The notes under the pieces: model-generated | Database searches by the model: none | What the model was told of the DNA's origin: nothing | Seen by the model: the letters and a program-made list of their open reading frames with translations, nothing else | Position numbers and translations under genes: made by a program | In this document: piece by piece, positions 24,425-33,191 of the stretch | Layout of the letters: each line of letters opens with the position of its first letter | Position numbering within the stretch: position 1 is the first letter of the stretch | Source of the DNA: Flammeovirgaceae bacterium UBA7330 | GTDB taxonomy: Bacteria; Bacteroidota; Bacteroidia; Cytophagales; Cyclobacteriaceae | Length of the DNA: 64,000 nt | Reading direction: 5' to 3' | Assembly: GCA_002471275.1 (NCBI GenBank) | Contig: DKPQ01000002.1 | Coordinates: 62,001 to 126,000 of the forward strand

Positions 24425-25677
24425 GGTTAGTAATAAAAATAACGATTTTCTACCTGTTTATTACCACCATCGTGTTTATGATTGGTGGTATCATTGCTTT
24501 CAAGGTGATGAACCGGGAGATCCAGTTTGAGCAAAGTATCTATTTGGGGGAACGCATGCCTTCCCTGGTTAATTACCTGGAGCGGCGACAGCCTACAGAT
24601 AGTGTTATCAGGGATAAATTGATTATCGTGCCACTCAAGGATACACTTCCTGAAATGGGACCGGTTTATTCCGATACGCTGGTGATGCATACTACACTTC
24701 AGCGGATAGAGCCCCATATAAAGCTGGAGGCTATAAGAAATGTGAATAACCGCAGTTACAGGATCATTATTTATGACCTTGTAATTGAGCCTGATGATAT
24801 CAAAGACATCGTAGAGGAGTCTTTGACGAAGATCTTTGCCTTGTTGCTATTTCTGATTGTTGGTTTTGGTCTGCTGGGATCTTATTTTGTTTTCAGGCCA
24901 TTTGGCAAAACCCTCACGGCGATCAAAAACTTTTCTATCCAGCAATTAAAACCGATTAGTCTTCCTGATTCATCCACCACAGAGTTTTTCAGGCTGAATA
25001 AATTCATCAAGGAAATGACGGACAAGGCCACTAAGGATTATGTGGCACTGAAGGAGTTTTCGGAGAATGCCTCACACGAAATGCAAACCCCACTGGCTAT
25101 TGCGCAGGGAAAGCTTGAGATCCTGATGGGTGACGACAAGCTGACAGAACATCAGCTGGAACTAATTACCTCGGCACAAAATGCCATCAAGCGTGTCAGC
25201 AGATTGGGTAATTCGCTGTCGCTGATCACCAAAATCGACAACAAAGAGTTTAGCGACACCCAGGAAATTGATTTCTCAAAGGAATTAAACCGGTTTATAT
25301 ACGATTTCAAGGAGCTGATGGATCTTAAATCCCTTTCCGTCAAAACAAAAATTCAAAACAATCAGTTGATATGGGGCAACCTGGTATTGATAGAGTTGTT
25401 GCTGACTAATCTTTTAAACAATGCGATCAGACATAACCTGGAATCGGGTTACATTGACATCAAGTTGGAGAACAAGAAATTAACTATAGAGAACTCAGGG
25501 CATCCGCTGAAAAATAAACCCGAAGAATACTTTGAACGCTTCAGAAAGGGAACCAATGATCCCGGTAGTTCAGGCCTTGGATTGTCAATCATAAAAAAGA
25601 TCTGCGATGATATGGGTATAGCTATTACCTATGAAAATGTAGATAACAAGCACGTCATCAAGCTATCCTGGATCTAA
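24421..25677 (+). CDS. Membrane sensor histidine kinase
   Basis: A 418-residue kinase starting with GTG. It has two membrane helices (about 7-27 and 138-160) flanking a periplasmic sensor of about 110 residues without a domain I recognise. Then comes a HisKA domain with the phospho-accepting His in ENASHEMQTPLAIAQGK and an ATPase domain with N box LLTNLLNNAIRHN and G box GSSGLGLSIIKKI. It should phosphorylate the response regulator encoded just upstream. The stop is 88 bases before the next gene. Confidence 0.95.
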   Translation: MRLVIKITIFYLFITTIVFMIGGIIAFKVMNREIQFEQSIYLGERMPSLVNYLERRQPTDSVIRDKLIIVPLKDTLPEMGPVYSDTLVMHTTLQRIEPHIKLEAIRNVNNRSYRIIIYDLVIEPDDIKDIVEESLTKIFALLLFLIVGFGLLGSYFVFRPFGKTLTAIKNFSIQQLKPISLPDSSTTEFFRLNKFIKEMTDKATKDYVALKEFSENASHEMQTPLAIAQGKLEILMGDDKLTEHQLELITSAQNAIKRVSRLGNSLSLITKIDNKEFSDTQEIDFSKELNRFIYDFKELMDLKSLSVKTKIQNNQLIWGNLVLIELLLTNLLNNAIRHNLESGYIDIKLENKKLTIENSGHPLKNKPEEYFERFRKGTNDPGSSGLGLSIIKKICDDMGIAITYENVDNKHVIKLSWI

Positions 25678-25765
25678 ACTTCAGGATTGCTTCAGATTTC
25701 AATCAAGTTAAGATCAGATGTGTTTTCTAGTTTTGAAACTCGAAAATTGACATTAACAAACACGA

Positions 25766-28189
25766 ATGAAATTCACCCTAACAATATTCTCCTTATTAAC
25801 ATGCTTTCTGGCATCTGCCCAAAATTTTACCATTACGGGCAAGGTAACAGATCAAGCGAGCGGAAACCCCCTACAGTTTGCCAATGTAGCCGTATTTCAG
25901 GAATTAGACTCCAGTTTGGTTACTGGCGGTATCACTGAAGCAGATGGTTCTTTCAAGGTCCAGGTGGCCCCGGGGAATTATTATGTAGGGATTCAGTTTG
26001 TTACCTATAGCCCAAAGATCTTTAGCGGGATCAAAATCAATCAAAATAACCCCAATCAGAATTTTGGTGAAATTCTCCTGGCACCCTCAGATACCGAGCT
26101 GGAAGAGGTGGTGGTTCAGGCCGAGCGTACGCAAATGCAATTGCAGCTGGATAAGAAAGTTTATAATGTGGGGAAAGACCTAAGCAACCTGGGTGGTAGT
26201 GCCTCAGACCTTCTGGCCAACCTGCCTTCCGTCAGCGTAGATGTAGATGGAAATGTTGAGCTCAGGGGAAGCACCAGCGTGAAGGTACTTATTGACGGGA
26301 AGCCAAGCGGGTTGGTGGGCTTGTCCAGCACGGATGCTCTCAGGCAAATGCAGGGGAACATGATTGAGACCGTGGAAATTATTACAAACCCTTCGGCGAG
26401 ATACGATGCAGAGGGCATGGCGGGAATTATCAATATTATCCTAAAGAAGGATACACGAAAAGGGGTAAACGGAAGCTTCCAGGTAAACACCGGATGGCCG
26501 CATAATCACGGTGCCTCAGTCAATATGAACCTGAGGCGCAACTGGGTAAACTTCTTTGTAAACTATGGCATAGACTATAGAAAATCTCCGGGACTGGGAG
26601 AAACCCTGCAACGATTTCCTCAAGCTGACCCGGATTCTGTGAGTAGGACAGATCAATATTATAACAGGCTTCGGGGAGGGTTATCAAACAGTGTTAGGTT
26701 TGGTTCGGATTTCTTCTTGAATGACAAGACGTCTATCACGACGGCTTTTCTATGGAGGTATTCGGATGAGCTAAACGATTCCGATCTATCCTTTGAGGAT
26801 TACGATGGACGGGGCGAACTACTTGCTTATACCCTAAGAGATGATCAGGAAACTGAAGGAGATGAAAACCTCGAATACTCTGTCAATTTTAGTCGTACCT
26901 TCAGCAATGACGATCACAAGCTTACTGCAGACATTCAGTATCAAAGCAATAATGAGGTGGAGCAGTCTGAAATCATACAATACACTGGTATTTCACGGGC
27001 CTCACTGATGGAGGAGCTCCAGCAAAAGGTAAGAAATGATGAAGGGGAGAATCGATTGATGATCCAATCGGACTACGTCCAGCCACTAGGAGATAAGGGA
27101 AAATTTGAATTGGGATTCCGGAGTACCATTAGAAATGTGAGGAATAATTACACCGTAGATGAAGCTGATGAAGCTGGGGTTTTCATGCCCGTGGATACCT
27201 TCACTATTGCCTTTGACTATAATGAACGGGTGCATGCCTTCTATGGGATCATCAGTGATGAATTGGAGAAAATATCCTGGCAGGTAGGCTTACGAAGTGA
27301 AACCACCAGCATTTCGTCAGTGCTGGAAGAGCAGAACAGTAATTTGAGCTGGAACTATACAAACTTGTTTCCCAGCGCATTTTTTACTTACAAATTATTA
27401 TCCGGCGATCAGGTCCAGCTAAGCTATAGCCGACGGATTGAAAGACCACGATTTAGGGAGTTGAGTCCAATGACTTCGTTTACCAATAATCGTAGATTCA
27501 GGGTAGGGAATCCTAACCTTCAGCCAGAGTTCACTGATTCCTATGAGCTGGGTTTTCTGCAAAACATGACCAGTTCATCCATTTATTATGGAGCTTACTA
27601 TCGTTACACCGATCAGTTGATGCAAAGGGTGACTTTACCACCCAACGAATTGCTTCAGACAGTAACGATCCCTTATAATGCCGGGATCAGCAGGGCAGTA
27701 GGAGTAGAGGTCAATGTTTCTCAGGAGTTTACAGAATGGTACCGCATATCAGGAAATGTGAATTTCTATCGACAGGAGTCCAATGGCAATTTAGGTGACA
27801 CGTTACTATTAGAAGCCAAAACGGTTACACTGTCCAGCAGGATCAATAATAATTTCTCCCTGAGTGACAGGTTAACAGCTCAGGTGAATTTCTGGTATCG
27901 GGCACCGGAGCAGCGTGCCCAGGGCAGGAGACTGTCCATGTCGAGTTTGGATCTGGGCCTTTCTTATGATGTCTTCAAAAATAACGGGACGATTAGTTTC
28001 AATGTGCGCGATATGTTTAATTCCCAGAAGTATCGCTACAGCACTGAGCTTGCAACATTGATTGAAGACAATGTGTATCAGCGTAGGATAGGGCCCTCCT
28101 TCAACCTGGCATTTGTCTACAGACTAAATCAGAAGAAGCAACGTGAAAGAGAAGGTGGCCGTGATGGTGGCGACGATTTTGATATGTAG
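25766..28189 (+). CDS. TonB-dependent receptor-like outer-membrane protein (OMP_b-brl_3 type)
   Basis: An 807-residue outer-membrane protein. A signal peptide (MKFTLTIFSLLTCFLASAQ) precedes a carboxypeptidase-like regulatory domain (FTITGKVTDQASGNPLQFAN, about 22-105). A short plug follows (LPSVSVDVDGNVELRGSTSV and ARYDAEGMAGIINIILKK), then a barrel of the outer-membrane protein beta-barrel 3 type. The C-terminus is Arg/Glu/Gly/Asp-rich (REREGGRDGGDDFDM), not the usual closing strand ending in Phe. Members often lie next to two-component systems in Bacteroidota, as here. The ligand is unknown, and some members may act in export or peptide handling. Confidence 0.88.
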   Translation: MKFTLTIFSLLTCFLASAQNFTITGKVTDQASGNPLQFANVAVFQELDSSLVTGGITEADGSFKVQVAPGNYYVGIQFVTYSPKIFSGIKINQNNPNQNFGEILLAPSDTELEEVVVQAERTQMQLQLDKKVYNVGKDLSNLGGSASDLLANLPSVSVDVDGNVELRGSTSVKVLIDGKPSGLVGLSSTDALRQMQGNMIETVEIITNPSARYDAEGMAGIINIILKKDTRKGVNGSFQVNTGWPHNHGASVNMNLRRNWVNFFVNYGIDYRKSPGLGETLQRFPQADPDSVSRTDQYYNRLRGGLSNSVRFGSDFFLNDKTSITTAFLWRYSDELNDSDLSFEDYDGRGELLAYTLRDDQETEGDENLEYSVNFSRTFSNDDHKLTADIQYQSNNEVEQSEIIQYTGISRASLMEELQQKVRNDEGENRLMIQSDYVQPLGDKGKFELGFRSTIRNVRNNYTVDEADEAGVFMPVDTFTIAFDYNERVHAFYGIISDELEKISWQVGLRSETTSISSVLEEQNSNLSWNYTNLFPSAFFTYKLLSGDQVQLSYSRRIERPRFRELSPMTSFTNNRRFRVGNPNLQPEFTDSYELGFLQNMTSSSIYYGAYYRYTDQLMQRVTLPPNELLQTVTIPYNAGISRAVGVEVNVSQEFTEWYRISGNVNFYRQESNGNLGDTLLLEAKTVTLSSRINNNFSLSDRLTAQVNFWYRAPEQRAQGRRLSMSSLDLGLSYDVFKNNGTISFNVRDMFNSQKYRYSTELATLIEDNVYQRRIGPSFNLAFVYRLNQKKQREREGGRDGGDDFDM

Positions 28190-28241
28190 GGGAGGGGTTG
28201 AAACAGCTTGCTTAAACATCGAAAGGTTTAGGTAGTATCAC

Positions 28242-28949
28242 TTAAATTTTTCGTTTGTTTTCAACGGTTATTTCTGATCCCTCTGCGAGCATGACTGAAG
28301 TTGGTTCAATGTGGTTCAGGAAGTCAAAGTTGGATCCATAGACCGAACCAAAATCGACATTAATTTCATGTGCAAAAACGTTGTAAGCTTTCCATTTCGG
28401 ATGAGTCACCTCATATTCAAAGGATTCTGTTTCATTAGCTTTTGTATAACCCCAATAGTGTTCAGTTATAAATGCTGTTTCGGAATCTGGTGTTATTTCT
28501 ATGGTGTCAAGTTCAGCAATCACTTCAAATGAGTTTGAAACCCCATTAGATTTCCAAGTGTATTTGACGGTTCTTTTGTTTTCGTTCTCAAACCATAAGT
28601 GGTCCATTTTCATTGTTTGATAATGTTCCTTATAGACGGTGTTAGCTACAAATGTAAGAGCTGGCTTTGGGACAATTTCTTTAATGAAAACAACCCCTCT
28701 TTTCCAGGTTTCCCCATCTCGATATTTTACATAAAATCGAAGGTTTACTTCTTCGAAGTTTCTATGAAAAGGAATAGGAAATCCAAGCAGTTTAGTATTT
28801 AAAAACATGAACCCAACAAGACTTACATAGCAGGTGCCATTCCAAAGGTCCAATTCAGTTTTTGGCGGCAAATAGGATTTCAGTATTGTTGGATCAACTT
28901 CGTAGTTGGCGATTGCTAATTTTCTCCACTCTGCATTTAAGAAACTCAT
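28242..28949 (-). CDS. DUF2071 (YqjF-like) protein
   Basis: A 235-residue protein that fits DUF2071/YqjF-like proteins: SFLNAEWRKLAIANYEVDP at the start, YLPPKTELDLWNGTCYVSLV, then a beta-rich acetoacetate-decarboxylase-like fold (LRFYVKYRDGETWKRGVVF). No catalytic role is established that I know. It is the last (3'-most) gene of the minus-strand cassette-like series and has no repeat at its end. The sequence is A+T-richer by eye than the neighbouring TonB gene. Its start is 57 bases downstream of the truncated toxin gene. Confidence 0.85.
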   Translation of the reverse strand: MSFLNAEWRKLAIANYEVDPTILKSYLPPKTELDLWNGTCYVSLVGFMFLNTKLLGFPIPFHRNFEEVNLRFYVKYRDGETWKRGVVFIKEIVPKPALTFVANTVYKEHYQTMKMDHLWFENENKRTVKYTWKSNGVSNSFEVIAELDTIEITPDSETAFITEHYWGYTKANETESFEYEVTHPKWKAYNVFAHEINVDFGSVYGSNFDFLNHIEPTSVMLAEGSEITVENKRKI

Positions 28950-29005
28950 GTAGGGATTTGAAGTTGTGCAAGATACTGATCTGATATATTGAGACCATAT
29001 CCTCT

Positions 29006-29206
29006 CTAAAAAGCAGTAATGTAGTGAAACAGCCCAATCCCTACAACTGGTGGTCCGAGTTCCGGATTATGTTTTAACTGTCCAATTCGATATTCAAGTT
29101 GATCTAAGAATTTTTCGTTAACTGAAATATTCCAAAGACTGAGAATGAATTCAGAAGTTTCACGAAAAGTGTTTTTTGCTGTTTCAGTCCAACGAACTTC
29201 CTTCAT
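29006..29206 (-). CDS. RelE/ParE-family toxin, apparently C-terminally truncated
   Basis: A 66-residue protein that matches the N-terminal two thirds of ParE-type toxins (VRWTETAKNTFRETSEFI and FLDQLEYRIGQLKHNPELGP). Family members usually have 90-100 residues and end in a strand with a conserved aromatic motif. Here the frame stops after LFHYITAF. The stop is just after a run of five T (minus strand); removing one T would continue REDMVSIYQISIL, which looks like the missing end, and would run about 55 bases into the next gene. So it is either a decayed toxin or a frameshifted one. The start overlaps the antitoxin stop by 4 bases (ATGA). Confidence 0.75.
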   Translation of the reverse strand: MKEVRWTETAKNTFRETSEFILSLWNISVNEKFLDQLEYRIGQLKHNPELGPPVVGIGLFHYITAF

Positions 29207-29406
29207 TTTAAGAGATCACGGACTGATGTATGGGGGGTTAAATTTTCCTCAGGTTCAGAATCAGCCATTTTTAGCAGTTCGACAATTCCATCAGCAAGCT
29301 CATCCATAGATAGTTTTTGTATTCCTGCGATTTTATCAAGGACTTCTTCGTCTTCCAGGTTCGTAATCCAGTTTATAAGCGATATTTTCTTTTGCTCAAT
29401 TGTCAT
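29203..29406 (-). CDS. Antitoxin of the ParE-type pair
   Basis: A 67-residue acidic, helical protein (MTIEQKKISLINWITNLED then SMDELADGIVELLKMADSE) directly upstream of the toxin and overlapping it by 4 bases, the typical order and coupling of type II antitoxin-toxin operons. The N-terminal part resembles the small antitoxins found with ParE toxins in Bacteroidota. Its C-terminus would wrap the toxin. If the toxin is truncated, this gene may be a surviving remnant that gives protection against related toxins. Confidence 0.75.
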   Translation of the reverse strand: MTIEQKKISLINWITNLEDEEVLDKIAGIQKLSMDELADGIVELLKMADSEPEENLTPHTSVRDLLK

Positions 29407-29511
29407 GATTTAAAGTTAATGAATTTTTATGCTCTGAAAATATAGATACTAGCTCCTATGGGGTTTGTTACCAAATGCTATGAGAAACTAATAAATGCTT
29501 AAGGCCATTCA

Positions 29512-30102
29512 TCATACCGAATTGTTATGAGCCTTTGTTTGTTCCAGAATTCCCGTCAATAACGAATGCAACATCATCCAATTCCAGTCCTTCAAATAGC
29601 TTACCGTCGTATAAAGTTTTGGGTCGGTTTTTGAGTTCACAACAAAATCCTCGAACCGGTCTTGGATTTGCATTTCTTCGTATGGAATCAGTTCATTCCT
29701 TTTAGTCAGCATTAAGCCTTCACCGCACACTGTGTATTTATCAGAGAAAATTATGTCCATCCCTTCATTGAAAGCTTCAATAGTTTCTTCATAAATCTTC
29801 TGAAATGAATGTTCCCAAATCGCATCAACTGCATCTTGATATTTTTCATAAGTTTTTCGTCGTCCAATCCCGAAATAAGTGTTGAACGGTATCGTGATCA
29901 GAGATTGGTGTTCAGTCATCAATTCAATACGATAGGAATAGCCTATTCTGAAATGATAGACATCTATTGGAAGAGGACCAAATCTCAAGCTTTCCGGTTG
30001 AGCAGTTCTAAGTGTCCGGATTCCGTTGTAGTAAATTATCTCATTGTCAAGAATCGTCAACTTTCGATTCGCTCCAACTTCAAACTTCTGCGGGTACTCC
30101 AT
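29512..30102 (-). CDS. Unknown soluble cassette protein
   Basis: A protein of 196 residues if started at the ATG at 30102. A longer frame up to 30198 would begin inside a repeat that also occurs at 31509-31650, so I exclude it. The N-terminal half is beta-rich (RKLTILDNEIIYYNGIRTLR and RIELMTEHQSLITIPF) and could be a PH-like fold. The C-terminal half is mixed (YEEMQIQDRFEDFVVN). No signal peptide or membrane helix. I do not recognise a family. It sits between the antitoxin-toxin pair and a small membrane protein gene, all on the minus strand. Confidence 0.65.
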   Translation of the reverse strand: MEYPQKFEVGANRKLTILDNEIIYYNGIRTLRTAQPESLRFGPLPIDVYHFRIGYSYRIELMTEHQSLITIPFNTYFGIGRRKTYEKYQDAVDAIWEHSFQKIYEETIEAFNEGMDIIFSDKYTVCGEGLMLTKRNELIPYEEMQIQDRFEDFVVNSKTDPKLYTTVSYLKDWNWMMLHSLLTGILEQTKAHNNSV

Positions 30103-30167
30103 TAATTTCTGTGGAATGGTGGCTATAATGCCCGGATAGAGCAAGTAGCCTCTCCTGGCAATAAAAA

Positions 30168-30253
30168 CTAATCTAGTTAAATCTACTGTGAGATGCAACG
30201 GAAGATTAAGTTCCCAGAGTAGATTTAGCAGAGAGGTTCGTAGAGAAGTGGCT
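30168..30253. repeat. Inter-cassette repeat, copy 1
   Basis: Two blocks match copy 2 at 31509-31650: 30168-30201 (27 of 34 identical, ending GATGCAACGG) and 30215-30253 (34 of 39 identical, beginning CAGAGTAGATTT). The middle differs in length. It lies between two minus-strand small genes, just as copy 2 does. Confidence 0.85.
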
Positions 30254-30283
30254 ATGGAATGTGTTGGCCATTCTGTTTTGTCT

Positions 30284-30757
30284 CTATGTTAGACTTAGTT
30301 TCTTTTTCAGTTCTGCAAAGTTGTTCTTGATAGCTATTCTATCAGAATATTCTGTAAAATCTTCCACAATTATGGTTTGTTCACCATGATCAGATGTATT
30401 CAGTATAATTTGATATAGTTTAATTTCAATATTTTTTATTGAGTTGAATTGGATATTTGTTTGTTTGTTCTTCCTGGTCTTGAAGCTAAGTTTACTGTCT
30501 GAGATCTCAATAAATTGATTGCCCCAGTTTTTTGCTTTTCTTCGATATCCGTAGAAAATTATGACTGGCATTAACATGATTCCGAAATCAACTATTCTAC
30601 CGACACCTATTAGGCCTGTTCCTGTGAAAATCTCTGGGTTAGTCGCTATTCTGAAAACAGAAAGAATAGCTGCTAGGATTGCTAAAATCTTGAACAACCT
30701 AATAGTCTTCTCAAAACGTTTATTTTCTATTCTGAAAGGTTCAGTTTTTGCGTCCAT
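30284..30757 (-). CDS. Small two-helix membrane protein of unknown function
   Basis: A 157-residue protein with two hydrophobic helices (LFKILAILAAILSVFRI and IVDFGIMLMPVIIFYGY) in the N-terminal half, then a beta-rich cytoplasmic domain (FIEISDSKLSFKTRKN and IKNIEIKLYQIIL) that looks like a PH-type domain. No family assignment. Its stop codon lies within GTCTAAC, a heptamer that fits the integron R-box pattern RYYYAAC, although no clear partner was found. The gene is in the cassette-like series with repeats on both sides. Confidence 0.65.
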   Translation of the reverse strand: MDAKTEPFRIENKRFEKTIRLFKILAILAAILSVFRIATNPEIFTGTGLIGVGRIVDFGIMLMPVIIFYGYRRKAKNWGNQFIEISDSKLSFKTRKNKQTNIQFNSIKNIEIKLYQIILNTSDHGEQTIIVEDFTEYSDRIAIKNNFAELKKKLSLT

Positions 30758-30907
30758 GCAGTCTGTTAAGCTTAATGCAAAGGTATGATGATGGGTGATT
30801 TGAAAGCACTAAACTTTCCGGTCCTACATTGCCAGCCTTTAATTAAATTTATTAATTGTTGCGGATATTCAAGTCCCCACGAAAATATGCTGGACGATGA
30901 TGTTATA

Positions 30908-31450
30908 TTAAGTACCTCTTTTCGCACGATCTCTTTGATTTTTTCTATGCATAAAGTACAAAGCACCGCCTACTGCCGAACCTGTTACAAACATTGTTGT
31001 TCCGGTGAAGTGGGAAATAATCCCTCCAGGGATCCCAAAAATAAGAGCACCTAAAAATACTTGAAGAACATAATCTAATGAAGATTTATAGGTGTTCTTC
31101 AATTCTGACTTTACGGTATCCTTGGTATCATTACCATTGACTATTGAGTCTTGAAAATTATTGATAAATACATCCCATAAATTTTCTTCCTTAGTTGTTA
31201 CCATTTGACCAATGGTGTTGATTTTAAAACTAGCTGAAACAAGCTTTTCATTTATGGTGATTTCTATTCGACTCTTCCATTTTAGCGGGTTGAAGGTTAT
31301 CATGTTTCTGAATGTACTTCCTTGATGGAATATGAGCTTGTTTGGTTCGGTTTGTTGAGTTTTAAAGCCAAATTGTTCAAAATATCTCTGAATATTGTAT
31401 TTAGCAGTATTCGCAGTCTTGTTAATTTCAAATTCGACTTTTCTTTCCAT
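30908..31450 (-). CDS. Unknown cassette protein with two C-terminal membrane helices
   Basis: A 180-residue protein. The N-terminal 110 residues are soluble and beta-rich (KLIFHQGSTFRNMITF and SRIEITINEKLVSASF). They are followed by two membrane helices (VLQVFLGALIFGIPGGII and TTMFVTGSAVGGALYF) and a basic tail. I recognise no family. The 150 bases between it and the next gene (30758-30907) are non-coding and of a different sequence from the 30168/31509 repeat pair. Confidence 0.6.
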   Translation of the reverse strand: MERKVEFEINKTANTAKYNIQRYFEQFGFKTQQTEPNKLIFHQGSTFRNMITFNPLKWKSRIEITINEKLVSASFKINTIGQMVTTKEENLWDVFINNFQDSIVNGNDTKDTVKSELKNTYKSSLDYVLQVFLGALIFGIPGGIISHFTGTTMFVTGSAVGGALYFMHRKNQRDRAKRGT

Positions 31451-31508
31451 TTCGTTTCAGGTGTATATCGCACAGGCATAGTGAGTTACCACCCCATACA
31501 TTAAGAAT

Positions 31509-31650
31509 CTAAACTAGCTAAAACCTCGGTGATATGCAACGGGTAAAACCCTACTGAGTTTAGCAGATGAAGGCTGCTGACTAGGTCATTTCAGATGCTT
31601 AATTACTTTCACAGAGTAGATTTCGTGGAGAGGTTCATAGAGAAGTGGTT
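31509..31650. repeat. Inter-cassette repeat, copy 2
   Basis: Longer copy of the element at 30168-30253. Matching blocks are 31509-31542 and 31612-31650, with about 70 bases of unrelated sequence between them. It occupies most of the gap between the 180-residue and 198-residue protein genes. Confidence 0.85.
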
Positions 31651-31696
31651 CTGAATGGTTTGAGCCATTGGTATTTATCCAATGTTGTCGGTAAGT

Positions 31697-32293
31697 TTAA
31701 TATTTATAGTTTATTGGTTTATCGTATCCAAGAAAGTTAATATTTAGCTGTTCTGATTTATTTGTTTGAAGAGGAGTTAAGTTGAATCTTACATCATTGT
31801 ATACATTGGCTCTTCGTGGATCTAAATCCTTAAACGATAATACTAAATCAACAGTAAGCATATTGTTTTTTAGATAATATTCACCATTCCAAATAAGTTT
31901 ATAAATAACAAGTTCAGATGGAGAATTGCCTCCACCATAGTTTATTGTAAATAGTAAATTGTCTTCTATCACTTCAAATGGATCAGCATCCTGGTGATTA
32001 TACTTCCTAGTTAGTTTGCCTGCATATATGCTACCATAACCTGGTATAGAAAATCCAGATTGGAAGTTTCTCTCCATTAGTTCTGGATAAATGTTTAATT
32101 GACCGTTTACAACTGAAATGTCATAATCATTGGCTTCCGGATTCATTGTCTCTATGAATTCATCATTGTTTATGGTTAATTGGAGGAGTTCATAATGCCG
32201 TAACTTTTCGTTTTGATTATCAATTATCTGCTGTTGCACAGGCACACAACTAAAGGCAATCAAAAGAGATAGTATGGTAATGGAGTTTTTCAA
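31697..32293 (-). CDS. Cassette-encoded lipoprotein of unknown function
   Basis: A 198-residue protein with a lipoprotein signal (KNSITILSLLIAFSC, Cys near 16). The mature part is beta-rich (DISVVNGQLNIYPELM, FTINYGGGNSPSELVIYKL and LTVDLVLSFKDLDPRRANVY). I recognise no family. The start codon appears to be TTG at 32293, only 13 bases from the attC-like site, so the spacer and the gene are nearly joined, as in integron cassettes. A 6-bp stem (CATTGG/CCAATG) lies just after its stop. Confidence 0.6.
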   Translation of the reverse strand: MKNSITILSLLIAFSCVPVQQQIIDNQNEKLRHYELLQLTINNDEFIETMNPEANDYDISVVNGQLNIYPELMERNFQSGFSIPGYGSIYAGKLTRKYNHQDADPFEVIEDNLLFTINYGGGNSPSELVIYKLIWNGEYYLKNNMLTVDLVLSFKDLDPRRANVYNDVRFNLTPLQTNKSEQLNINFLGYDKPINYKY

Positions 32294-32305
32294 ATTAGGG
32301 ATAAC

Positions 32306-32414
32306 GCCTAACTAAAATGAGTATGCGGCCCAGTTGCTAGAAGCACTCAGGTTACCTTTTTGCATTTTCCTTTCAAAGTGCTCAGTTCGCATATTCATTT
32401 TAGTGTTTGTTAGC
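32306..32414 (-). other. attC-like recombination site between two cassette genes
   Basis: The 109-base spacer has the end boxes GTTAGGC (minus strand, fits GTTRRRY) and GCTAAC, and inner arms TAAAATGARTATGCG that pair over 15 bases with one G-T wobble. A further inner stem AGCACT/AGTGCT closes a large loop. One side has six unpaired bases (AAACAC) between the end box and the arm. Length, end boxes, folding and position 6 bases after one stop codon and 13 bases before the next start are those of integron attC sites. The GCTAAC box departs from the consensus at one position, and no integrase gene is in the window. Confidence 0.6.
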
Positions 32415-32419
32415 TGCTT

Positions 32420-32779
32420 TTAATCCTTTGTATGCCATCTATGTTCGTTTCCATCCCAGCCATGATAGCTACTGTGAAATTGTTTCATCGCAGCTTGAAA
32501 TTGAGTTATTATCAATACAGCATCACTGTTGGTTGGTATTGAATCTTCATCTAGGGTGTCCAGAAATTCACTTGTTGCTTCGTTTTTTAGGAGTTCTTTG
32601 ACTTTAGATAGAACGCGATTAGCCATTTTAATTTTCAGCTTATTAAGTGCTTCATCTGGTTTCTTTTTAGAAAATTCCTTTGTTTCAATTGATAGTGCAT
32701 CAAGAAGTTTAGATAACATGTCGAATTCCTCTGCTTGAGCCTTCGTTGGTGGATTAGGTCCTGGTGTAAGTCTTGCCAT
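32420..32779 (-). CDS. Small helical protein, paralogue of the next gene
   Basis: A 119-residue predicted helical protein. It aligns over most of its length with the 132-residue protein encoded immediately upstream: KKPDEALNKLKIKMANRVLS against KSPNDGVNKFKLTFINEVIN, and IPTNSDAVLIITQF against LPSNSDVTFIISQY. No known domain or membrane helix. The gap to the paralogue is 2 bases and the pair follows the nuclease-like gene, so the three form one operon. The stop is followed within 6 bases by the attC-like site. It may be a regulatory or sensor subunit of the nuclease; this is inference. Confidence 0.7.
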   Translation of the reverse strand: MARLTPGPNPPTKAQAEEFDMLSKLLDALSIETKEFSKKKPDEALNKLKIKMANRVLSKVKELLKNEATSEFLDTLDEDSIPTNSDAVLIITQFQAAMKQFHSSYHGWDGNEHRWHTKD

Positions 32780-32781
32780 AT

Positions 32782-33180
32782 CTATTTAATTTTTTTTGGT
32801 TCAGAGGTCTTAATGTCTGATTTCTTCCCGTTAATTATCCAAAACCAGTAATAGTTGTATCTGTTCCCCTCCATTTTTCTATCATGGTAAATATTGTCTG
32901 CTCTTAATTTTTCGAAGCAGTTCAGATATTGAGAAATAATAAAGGTTACATCGCTATTTGAAGGAAGTTCGTTTTCATCAAATTCAGTAAATGAATCAAA
33001 TGGTTTATAATTATCTCCCAGGATATTGTTGGCCTGATTTATTACCTCATTGATGAAAGTTAGTTTGAATTTGTTAACCCCATCGTTAGGTGATTTCTTG
33101 GCTAAAACCCCAATTTCATTTAGAAGTCCTTCTAATTGGGTCTGGTATTTTTCAAAATTATCTACTTCCTTCTTGTTCAT
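32782..33180 (-). CDS. Small helical protein, second paralogue of the nuclease operon
   Basis: A 132-residue protein, helical at the N-terminus (FEKYQTQLEGLLNEIGVLAK), with the shared core LPSNSDVTFIISQYLNCF and a Lys-rich C-terminus. It is clearly related to the 119-residue neighbour, so one arose from the other by duplication or both came as a pair. It begins 11 bases after the stop of the nuclease-like gene. No family recognised. Confidence 0.7.
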   Translation of the reverse strand: MNKKEVDNFEKYQTQLEGLLNEIGVLAKKSPNDGVNKFKLTFINEVINQANNILGDNYKPFDSFTEFDENELPSNSDVTFIISQYLNCFEKLRADNIYHDRKMEGNRYNYYWFWIINGKKSDIKTSEPKKIK

Positions 33181-33191
33181 AGTTTAACAGA

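Noticed and set aside
30102..30198. N-terminal extension of the unknown soluble protein
   Set aside because: The extra codons overlap a repeat that occurs elsewhere as non-coding DNA.
30758..30907. attC site in the gap between two small membrane proteins
   Set aside because: GCTTAAC fits an R box and partial stems exist, but I could not find a matching second box or continuous arms.
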